In this document: one piece after another, positions 16,501 to 20,849 of the stretch
Numbering within the stretch: the stretch's first letter is position 1
Layout of the letters: every line of letters starts with the position of its first letter
Source: CAYJDG01 sp964368875
GTDB taxonomy: Bacteria; Pseudomonadota; Alphaproteobacteria; Micavibrionales; Micavibrionaceae
Direction: 5' to 3'
DNA length: 20,849 nt
NCBI GenBank assembly: GCA_964368875.1
Contig: CAYJDG010000036.1
Coordinates: 1 to 20,849, forward strand
Program-made: the position numbers and the translations under genes
The notes under the pieces: generated by a model
Told to the model about the DNA's origin: nothing
Database searches by the model: none
What the model saw: only the letters and a program-made list of their open reading frames with translations

Positions 16501-16573
16501 CCAGCGGATACGAGTATGTTCCCGTCATCTCGATGTGGGATACATTATCTGCAATAAAAAAATCGCCGAACAT
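13544..16573 (-). CDS. MHYT-PAS hybrid histidine kinase with receiver and HPt domains
   Basis: This membrane-bound hybrid kinase reads as 1009 residues with an N gap inside. The N-terminal MHYT sensor has seven hydrophobic helices and three conserved motifs: WAMHFIGM (71-78), CLMHYIGM (134-141) and CAMHFVGM (202-209). In this family these are proposed to bind copper and sense a diatomic gas or redox state. A further membrane helix (272-291) begins an extracytoplasmic-type segment that runs into the N gap. Then come a PAS domain (from about 387), HisKA with His510 in NMSHEIRTPMNG, HATPase (Asn623/Asn627, DTGMGM at 660-665, GTGLGLA at 690-696), a receiver (Asp809 in LMDCQMPEMDG, Lys864 in SKPI) and HPt (His951 in ATHKLKGSS). 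This is a complete His-Asp-His relay. A GGAGG site lies 10 nt before the ATG. The next gene downstream is a receiver-ATPase, its likely target. Confidence 0.9.
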   Translation of the reverse strand: MFGDFFIADNVSHIEMTGTYSYPLVILSFLIAWLGSYVGQSLARYMYKAKTKKIQIILRCGGAASLAAAIWAMHFIGMLAYKMDMVVKYDLTLTLTSMVAAGVAAYGVLWITCSASLTKSKLVAGAVLLGGAICLMHYIGMAAMIMHAKIYYHPTLFSLSIIIAILSAGAALIIIFFLRGKQGSHAIMMRILAAFVMAIGICAMHFVGMEAAIFIPFEAHNSPEFMTPQDEKSLALIIAFVVCVVWALALGIVVYNKEQNIDDTSRDNFPKKLIGLSLGLTLIALTGTMISDFKAYRFLDENISEALRARHLSGELFHVNDVLVHSARAVILGSPTITYNIYIKEINAIFPEXXXXXXXXXXXXXXXXXXXXXXXXXXXXXXXXXXKFLMINKMAERLLGLEQKILLNKTDYDMFPVEEADFYRATDQKVMGGKSLVDVDVETVSTPYGEFKSHTTKVPIFDKEGQPEILLAIFEDVTKKFAAVEELRIAKEQAEKANIAKSDFLANMSHEIRTPMNGIIGLTSLLMDTNLDDDQKNSLHAVLRSGETLLFLLNDILDFSKIEAGQLTLDEVPFNINESMKYLLELLSPLASNKGLTLKCNIAPDIYPYVIGDKLRIKQIITNLIGNAIKFTEKGSVTLHVSSIQNEDMPNPIYTFSIEDTGMGMSPEIQALLFKKFSQGDASMSRKFGGTGLGLAISKNLAELMGGEITVTSVVGKGSTFSFSLPIQKSAVKVTRSYDNSDASNIFGSTEKFANFRLLIVDDHPINLLFSNKILKKMGFTVVDDAVDGLDALDKINHAPIPYDLILMDCQMPEMDGFETTRMIREKEKSKNLPPVPIVAMTANAMQGDRELCMQAGMNDYLSKPISPEKLHSALVKWLNIKDTSRTTSLEDHHDLHLVNMQHLELFTEGDHAQERMIVEVFLKVAKDSLENIESHLKAGGVDETWRHATHKLKGSSAQIGAEKLAQLCLEAEHADDIRIHDKEIFLEKFRIYLKEIEEFFLNRTKDIT
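15416..15515. other. 100-N assembly gap inside the hybrid kinase gene
   Basis: This is a second run of exactly 100 N. The segment before it looks like the start of an extracytoplasmic sensor domain following a membrane helix, and the segment after it is already inside a PAS domain. The 33-34 codons represented seem too few for the rest of the sensor plus a returning membrane helix, so the real gap is probably longer. Confidence 0.9.
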
Positions 16574-16636
16574 TATAGTCTTTCCTCCGTATCACGGATG
16601 GCAGGGCATTCAGATTCAAACTACTTAAAAATAATT

Positions 16637-18070
16637 TCAGGAGTGCTTTACCCGAAGTCCTTTTAAAAGGTCTTCATGGCGAAATTTATAGACCGTGTCA
16701 GGGTGCAAGACATTTGCATGGATGGCGCTACCGCCAACAAAATCAAATCCTGAGCAGAGACTGGATGTCGTAATGCTGATGCTGCATACATTCAAGATGA
16801 AGGCTTTGGGGATTTTGAAGACTTTAGCGCGGGATCCAAAAGCTTTAATCAAGTGAAGAATATTCTGTTCGGATTCGATAGGTAAATCCAACGTGGTGCC
16901 AACCGCATCAAATCCTGATGAGAAAATGAGAGCCAGATTGACATCGTTGCGCAGGGAAACATCAATATAAAGTTTGTTGACCAATCCTTGTAGCGCGGTT
17001 GTAAACCAGAACTTATCTTTCAGGGGTGCATTTTCATCATCATTCATGATCATCAAGATCATATGCTTCCGTTGTACCACTGGTATTTTCAAAAGCGCTT
17101 CTTTGTAGGCTTCATAGGTATCAAAACGATGCAGTGTCTCATGTTGGACAGGGCATATAATAAAGACACTCTTCTTGTTTGCGGCTATTTGATCCAGTTC
17201 CAGCGCCACGCCCGCAAGAATGCTGAGATCATAAGCTGCTTTGCTGTGCAAATTTTGATTGGCGCAATTTTCCCGATATTCCTGAAGAAGATTTCCATCT
17301 TGGTCTTTGCCTGAGGGGAGACATAGATAGCTTGCCAGTGATTCCTGCTCTGCATCCCATATCGGCATGTACATAAGATTTAAGGAGGGCAGGGGAGTTA
17401 TCTGTTTGGAAAATTTATTATCTGAGCGGTAATTCTTTGCGCTTATTTTTGTGACAAGGGGAGGTAAACGCGTAGCGAGGCTTTCTTCAATGCTCATTGA
17501 GGGTGATACTAGTTCGACCTCTGTGTTCATATGCTCGATGGCTTCGGATAGTGAGCCTCCTTTCATCATTTTGGTATTCAAGACCCTGACGCTGTGAGAA
17601 ATCTCTATTCGGCGCAACTCCTCTTCTTCCAGTGAGAAGAGTTCTTCCTGAATTTTTAAACTAATCAATCTCGCTTTGAGCTGGCCCTCTTCTAGAGACG
17701 ACGTCGAAAAAATGAAGATGTAGGAGTCATCCCGGTAAGGAATAAAAATATCGCCTTTGTCGAGGTACTTAGTACTGATGGTTTCTACGGTGGTGTAAAT
17801 AATCTTACTAAGCCCCGGCCAGCTTTTCCCAAGCCGCTTTTTTACATCTGACAAACCCAATATCTGAAGTTTGCCAGAGGTGATCAGGTCTTTTCTTTTA
17901 AAGAGCTGATTGCAAAGCAGATCTATTTCCGCCTGTTTCTTAGCGTTCAAAAAAACAGTATCTGCCTTTTCCACGCGCACCTTCTGAGCGGGCGGAGCCT
18001 CAGATTTTTGACGTTTGAGTCTTTTCAGAAGGGAATCCACACCCTTTTGTAAAGTAGGAAGCTTTATCAC
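16637..18070 (-). CDS. degenerate GGDEF/EAL-like signalling protein (477 aa)
   Basis: I do not recognise a named family with confidence. The N-terminus is basic and soluble (KRLKRQK). Residues of about 85-190 resemble a GGDEF fold, with PYRDDSYIFIFSTSSLEEGQLKARL where an active cyclase would have GGDEF followed by an alternating strand. Residues of about 228-477 resemble an EAL fold: LNLMYMPIWDAEQ (like YQPI.D…), VFIICPVQHETLHRFDTYEAYKEALLKIP, and GFDFVGGSAI near the end (like D..QGY.i). None of the EAL catalytic residues is evident; ILMIMND occupies the place of the E..E motif. It is probably a non-catalytic sensor or scaffold. It starts at GTG (18068-18070), overlapping the upstream receiver stop by 4 nt (GTGA), so translation is coupled. 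The hybrid kinase follows 63 bp later. Assignment rests on pattern only. Confidence 0.72.
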   Translation of the reverse strand: MIKLPTLQKGVDSLLKRLKRQKSEAPPAQKVRVEKADTVFLNAKKQAEIDLLCNQLFKRKDLITSGKLQILGLSDVKKRLGKSWPGLSKIIYTTVETISTKYLDKGDIFIPYRDDSYIFIFSTSSLEEGQLKARLISLKIQEELFSLEEEELRRIEISHSVRVLNTKMMKGGSLSEAIEHMNTEVELVSPSMSIEESLATRLPPLVTKISAKNYRSDNKFSKQITPLPSLNLMYMPIWDAEQESLASYLCLPSGKDQDGNLLQEYRENCANQNLHSKAAYDLSILAGVALELDQIAANKKSVFIICPVQHETLHRFDTYEAYKEALLKIPVVQRKHMILMIMNDDENAPLKDKFWFTTALQGLVNKLYIDVSLRNDVNLALIFSSGFDAVGTTLDLPIESEQNILHLIKAFGSRAKVFKIPKAFILNVCSISITTSSLCSGFDFVGGSAIHANVLHPDTVYKFRHEDLLKGLRVKHS

Positions 18071-18465
18071 TTTGCCACCAGGACAATCTTTATGGCGCTG
18101 AGGAGTTCATCAGGCTTGAAAGGTTTTTTTATGGAATGATTGGCCCCAACTTTTTGAGCCATTTGCAGATAGGCCATGTTTTTTGAACTGCCACCGCCCG
18201 ACATCGCGATGATCTTTGTATCAGGGTTAAGGCTTCGAATTTCAGTAATGGTTTCGAGGCCTTCTTTATCGGGCATAAGCATGTCGGTAATGACGACGGA
18301 AGGGCTTTCGCTTTTGAATAGTTTTACGCCCGTCAGGCCGCTGGTGGCTTCAAATACGACGCAGCCGGCTTTTTGAAGGATATTCCGTGCGGTCATACGC
18401 ACAAGGTCATCGTCATCAATGACGAGGATTTTGATATCCGAAAGTTCGCCGCCCACATAAGACAT
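18067..18465 (-). CDS. single-domain CheY-like response regulator
   Basis: A 132-residue receiver domain with no output domain. From the chosen start the acidic pocket lies in ILVIDDDD (13-20). The phospho-acceptor is Asp61 in VVITDMLMPDKEG, the switch Ser is in IIAMSGGG (Ser89), and the conserved Lys is in IKKPFKPDELL (Lys114). An upstream ATG at 18481-18483 would add six residues. The ATG at 18463-18465 is preferred because AGGGG lies 8 nt before it, while the upstream ATG has no ribosome site. It heads the minus-strand signalling cluster and overlaps the degenerate GGDEF/EAL-like gene by 4 nt. It probably acts as a phosphate sink, shuttle or motility-type regulator in the relay formed with the downstream hybrid kinase. 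Confidence 0.88.
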   Translation of the reverse strand: MSYVGGELSDIKILVIDDDDLVRMTARNILQKAGCVVFEATSGLTGVKLFKSESPSVVITDMLMPDKEGLETITEIRSLNPDTKIIAMSGGGSSKNMAYLQMAQKVGANHSIKKPFKPDELLSAIKIVLVAK

Positions 18466-18717
18466 AAAATCTGCCCCTAACATTACAAAAAGTTAATAAT
18501 TTAAGGGCGAACCATATCATGTATTAAAATTACTTTTGAGTCCCTATTTCTTTTTCATTAGTTTCAATTATTGAAGTTTCACTGATATTTTATATCAATA
18601 AAATATCTTTTTTGCATGGACTTGCTTTGCAGAAGCTTTTAGAGGCGCACCATTATTTTCAGCTTAACTTATGTAAGGATGATCTCACATAGCGAGGTTT
18701 CCTCAGATGAAGGACAC
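18466..18717. promoter_or_regulatory. AT-rich divergent intergenic region with nested inverted repeats
   Basis: This lies between the divergent receiver and hemN genes and has no convincing gene. It contains TTCAAT-T-ATTGAA (18563-18575), TGATAT-TTT-ATATCA (18583-18597), and the overlapping, longer GATATTTTAT-ATCA-ATAAAATATC (18584-18607) followed by six T. The last could act as a weak plus-strand terminator or a protein-binding dyad. Promoters for both genes should be here, but none stands out for the minus-strand operon. Confidence 0.45.
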
Positions 18718-18731
18718 TTGACCTATATCAA
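18718..18731 (+). promoter_or_regulatory. FNR-type box upstream of hemN
   Basis: TTGAC-CTAT-ATCAA differs at one base from the FNR consensus TTGAT-N4-ATCAA. Its centre lies 41.5 bp before the A of the hemN ATG at 18766, the spacing of a class II FNR-activated promoter. A -10-like TACAAA is at 18754-18759. Oxygen-independent hemN genes are classic FNR/FnrL/FixK targets, so induction at low oxygen is likely. Confidence 0.7.
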
Positions 18732-18765
18732 GGTCTGTTGGCGACCTGTGCTTTACAAAAAAACT

Positions 18766-20127
18766 ATGAATCGCCTTCTTAAAGCTGCGCTTTTGCGGAA
18801 TGACCGTATGGTGCCCCGCTATACCAGTTATCCCACAGCCCCTCATTTTCAGGCGGGGCTGCTGCAGGGTTGGTACTCTGAGAGACTGACGGCGATACCT
18901 GATAACAGTTCGATCTCTCTGTATGTTCATGTGCCTTTCTGCCCTAAATTATGCTGGTTTTGCGGTTGTCATACCCGCGTAACCAACAGCTATGCGGCTG
19001 TCGACGCCTATGTCGATCTTTTGCTGGCTGAACTCAAGATGCTTGCGCCGTTCCTTGCCAACCGTGGCATCAAGATATCGCATCTGCATTTCGGAGGGGG
19101 ATCGCCGACCATTCTGAAGCAGGGAGATTTCAGGAATTTTGTCGATGCCGTTCAGAAGTATTTCAGTTTTATGCCAGGCGCTGAAATCGCCATTGAAATA
19201 GATCCCCGTAATATTGATGCAGACAAGATCAAGGCCTACGCCAAGGCGGGGGTCAACCGCGTCAGTTTTGGCATTCAGGATTTTAATCAGACGGTCATGG
19301 AGGGCGTAAACCGGCCCCAGAGTTACGAGCTGGACCGCGATATGATTGAGTTGTGCCGGGCAGAGGGCATTCATAAAATCAACCTTGATCTGATGTATGG
19401 TCTGCCGCATCAGACCGCAGCGACGATGGCCGATTGTGCGGAACTGGCGCTGACACTCGATCCGGACCGGATTGCCCTGTTCGGGTATGCGCATGTGCCA
19501 TGGCTTAAAAAACATATGCGCCTGATGGATGAAGATGCTTTGCCGTCTGCTGAGAAGCGTCTTGGCTTATTCGAGGTCGCCGCAGAGATTTTTGAAGAGG
19601 CGGGGTATATCCCCATAGGAATTGATCATTTTGCAAAGCCCGAAGATGAGCTGACGCTTGCGTCGCGGACCAAGGCATTGCACCGGAATTTTCAGGGATA
19701 CACGAATGACAGCGCGACCTATCTCATTGGGATCGGCGCGAGCGCGATTAGCAATCTAGGCGATACCTATGCGCAGAATGTCGCTTTCCTGCCGCAATAT
19801 CGCGACCGCATCAAAGCGGGTGAATTTGCCATCGAAAAAAATTGTCTGCTCAGTGATGAAGATATGTTGCATGCGGCGGTTATCAAAGAGATGATGTGCG
19901 ATCTATCCGTCAACCCATATAAAGTCGCGCAGTCGGCTGGGCTGCCGGACTATGATTTTTCATCGGCCTATGCCCAGATGCAGCAGCTTAAAAAAGACAA
20001 GCTGATCGTTATTGCCGAAGATGGAACAATATACGCCCTGATCCGTCAGGCCGCGCGACTTGTTTCTGCCTGTTTCGATACACGCCTGTCGCAGAGCACG
20101 CAGCGCCGCCACGTATCCTCAGCATAA
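18766..20127 (+). CDS. hemN: oxygen-independent coproporphyrinogen III oxidase (dehydrogenase)
   Basis: A 453-residue radical-SAM enzyme that decarboxylates coproporphyrinogen III to protoporphyrinogen IX without oxygen, in cytoplasmic haem synthesis. The N-terminus has VPRYTSYPTAPHF, as in E. coli HemN (457 aa). The 4Fe-4S/SAM motif is YVHVPFCPKLCWFCGC, with Cys59, Cys63, Cys66 and the HemN-specific Cys68. FGGGSPT follows for SAM binding, then EIDPR, RVSFGIQDF and LDLMYGLPHQT, and the C-terminal HemN domain. The frame is open upstream to an ATG at 18679, but that start would put the FNR-type box inside the coding sequence, and the family N-terminus fits Met at 18766. No Shine-Dalgarno motif precedes this ATG, and the promoter geometry puts the transcript start at or near it. 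It is monocistronic as far as seen. Confidence 0.93.
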   Translation: MNRLLKAALLRNDRMVPRYTSYPTAPHFQAGLLQGWYSERLTAIPDNSSISLYVHVPFCPKLCWFCGCHTRVTNSYAAVDAYVDLLLAELKMLAPFLANRGIKISHLHFGGGSPTILKQGDFRNFVDAVQKYFSFMPGAEIAIEIDPRNIDADKIKAYAKAGVNRVSFGIQDFNQTVMEGVNRPQSYELDRDMIELCRAEGIHKINLDLMYGLPHQTAATMADCAELALTLDPDRIALFGYAHVPWLKKHMRLMDEDALPSAEKRLGLFEVAAEIFEEAGYIPIGIDHFAKPEDELTLASRTKALHRNFQGYTNDSATYLIGIGASAISNLGDTYAQNVAFLPQYRDRIKAGEFAIEKNCLLSDEDMLHAAVIKEMMCDLSVNPYKVAQSAGLPDYDFSSAYAQMQQLKKDKLIVIAEDGTIYALIRQAARLVSACFDTRLSQSTQRRHVSSA

Positions 20128-20131
20128 AAAA

Positions 20132-20155
20132 ATGAGACCCTTTTCAGGGTCTCAT
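20132..20155 (-). terminator. intrinsic terminator of ompW (minus strand)
   Basis: A 9-bp perfect stem, ATGAGACCC (20132-20140) and GGGTCTCAT (20147-20155), has a 6-nt loop. On the minus strand it is followed by a run of seven T (the A-run at 20126-20132). This is a canonical Rho-independent terminator for the OmpW gene. On the plus strand the stem begins 4 nt after the hemN stop but lacks a T-run. Confidence 0.85.
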
Positions 20156-20157
20156 CC

Positions 20158-20183
20158 GATCATCCAGGGGAGGGGGGATGATC
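20158..20183 (-). repeat. second inverted repeat in the ompW 3' region
   Basis: GATCATCC (20158-20165) and GGATGATC (20176-20183) are perfect 8-bp arms around a G/A-rich 10-nt loop. They lie between the OmpW stop and its terminator. The result is two consecutive hairpins at the transcript end, which could protect the mRNA from 3' decay. Confidence 0.6.
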
Positions 20184-20187
20184 TACA

Positions 20188-20823
20188 CTAGAAACGGTAT
20201 GACACACCGGCGCCAACGACCCATGGATCAAGGTCCACATCAGCGCGAACCGCGCCGTCATTGAGTTTGGCATCAATGTTCAGATAGATTTTCTTCACGT
20301 CGAGGTTAAGGCCCCAGTTTTCGTTGATCCAGTAATCCGCACCGGCTTGCAGCGCATACCCGACACCGCCTTTGACGTCGAGATTAGAAAATCCAGTGGC
20401 GGCATTTTCGTTATAGAACATCGAATAGTTCAGACCAGCACCAAGGTATGGGCTGAACGAGCTGTCAGGGGTGAAATGGTATTGCATCGTCAGGGTTGGT
20501 GGCAGAATCATGGTTTTGCCCAGATCGACACCGCCAGTGTAGGTCAGGTCGTGCCGTGCCGTTGCCAGAACCAGCTCAGTGGCGATATTTTTGGTGAAAA
20601 AGTATGTGATGTCTAATTCCGGAACCACTGAGTTTCCGACATTTGCATCGCCGCCAATATTGACGGTTGAGCTTTCAGAAGGCGCAATGTCGATTGCGCG
20701 CACGCGGAACATCCAGTTTTCCTTATCAAGAAAATTCGCTCCATCGGCAGCAAAGGATGATTGGGTTGATATAATCAGGCCGAGTGCTGTGCATAGTGAG
20801 CCACCCCCTATAAAGGAGTCCAT
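20188..20823 (-). CDS. ompW: OmpW-family outer-membrane protein
   Basis: A 211-residue outer-membrane beta-barrel of the OmpW family, an eight-stranded channel for small hydrophobic molecules. A hydrophobic export segment (CTALGLIISTQSSFA) is followed by a likely cleavage site near residues 25-26. Then come the family's NWMFRVRAIDIAPS, LDITYFFTKNIATELV, LPPTLTMQYHF, FSPYLGAGLNYSMFY, GYALQAGADYWINENWGLNLDVKKIYL and the terminal Phe in VSYRF needed for BAM insertion. The frame stays open from the ATG at 20821-20823 to the window end. The export signal lacks basic residues at its N-terminus and no ribosome site is visible, so the true start may lie just outside the window. Two hairpins, the second a terminator, follow the stop. 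In several bacteria ompW responds to FNR, but no box is visible here. Confidence 0.88.
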   Translation of the reverse strand: MDSFIGGGSLCTALGLIISTQSSFAADGANFLDKENWMFRVRAIDIAPSESSTVNIGGDANVGNSVVPELDITYFFTKNIATELVLATARHDLTYTGGVDLGKTMILPPTLTMQYHFTPDSSFSPYLGAGLNYSMFYNENAATGFSNLDVKGGVGYALQAGADYWINENWGLNLDVKKIYLNIDAKLNDGAVRADVDLDPWVVGAGVSYRF

Positions 20824-20849
20824 ATCTGGAGTGAATCCGGATAAATTAT

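Noticed and set aside
16637..18070. Active diguanylate cyclase or phosphodiesterase
   Set aside because: Neither a GG[D/E]EF nor an EAL catalytic motif is present.
18583..18597. Second FNR-like site TGATAT-TTT-ATATCA
   Set aside because: The half-sites are spaced too far apart for an FNR box; it is kept only as an inverted repeat.
18614..18631. Sigma-54-like promoter TGGACTTGCTTTGCA
   Set aside because: The GG-to-GC spacing is 9, not 10, and the -24 element is poor.
18679..18765. N-terminal extension of HemN to the ATG at 18679
   Set aside because: The extra 29 residues do not resemble HemN and would contain the FNR-type box; the family N-terminus fits Met at 18766.

Overview
The window looks like an ordinary chromosomal segment, probably a draft or metagenome-derived contig, from a Gram-negative, facultatively anaerobic bacterium. 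An alphaproteobacterium is the best guess, from the mix of RTX protein, two-partner-type haemagglutinin, FNR-box-driven hemN, OmpW and MHYT-type hybrid kinase. This taxonomic call is an inference. Two runs of exactly 100 N (1389-1488 and 15416-15515) interrupt coding sequence and are probably scaffold-gap placeholders.

Layout from left to right. Positions 1-2169 (+) hold the 3' part of a large RTX calcium-binding protein. A minus-strand group follows: a FosX-type VOC enzyme (3123-3539), a VIT1/CCC1-type metal transporter (2384-3085) and a 67-residue unknown (2171-2374). Positions 3775-6600 (+) encode a stand-alone Hrq1/MrfA-like superfamily 2 helicase. From 18465 down to 6597 almost everything is on the minus strand. 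In transcription order it runs: CheY-like receiver, degenerate GGDEF/EAL-like protein, MHYT-PAS hybrid histidine kinase with receiver and HPt domains, receiver fused to an RsbW-like ATPase, a 1867-residue filamentous-haemagglutinin-type adhesin, and a small YdeI/OmdA-like protein. Positions 18766-20127 (+) encode HemN, the oxygen-independent coproporphyrinogen III oxidase. An FNR-type box lies just upstream of it. The window ends with an OmpW-family porin gene on the minus strand (20188-20823) and its terminator.

The most interesting unit is the minus-strand signalling and adhesin block. A membrane-bound hybrid kinase, a free receiver, a receiver-ATPase output protein and an enzymatically dead c-di-GMP-like protein sit directly upstream of one giant surface adhesin. 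That adhesin carries a LamG-like insert and a tandem duplication of about 246 residues. A natural hypothesis is that the phosphorelay governs production or exposure of the adhesin, but the sequence shows only linkage and order. Other points of note are a possible leaderless hemN transcript, a strong palindrome upstream of the adhesin gene, a helicase whose C-terminal MZB-like region lacks the usual cysteine cluster, and a likely chromosomal FosX. No tRNA, rRNA, CRISPR array, transposase or phage gene was seen.
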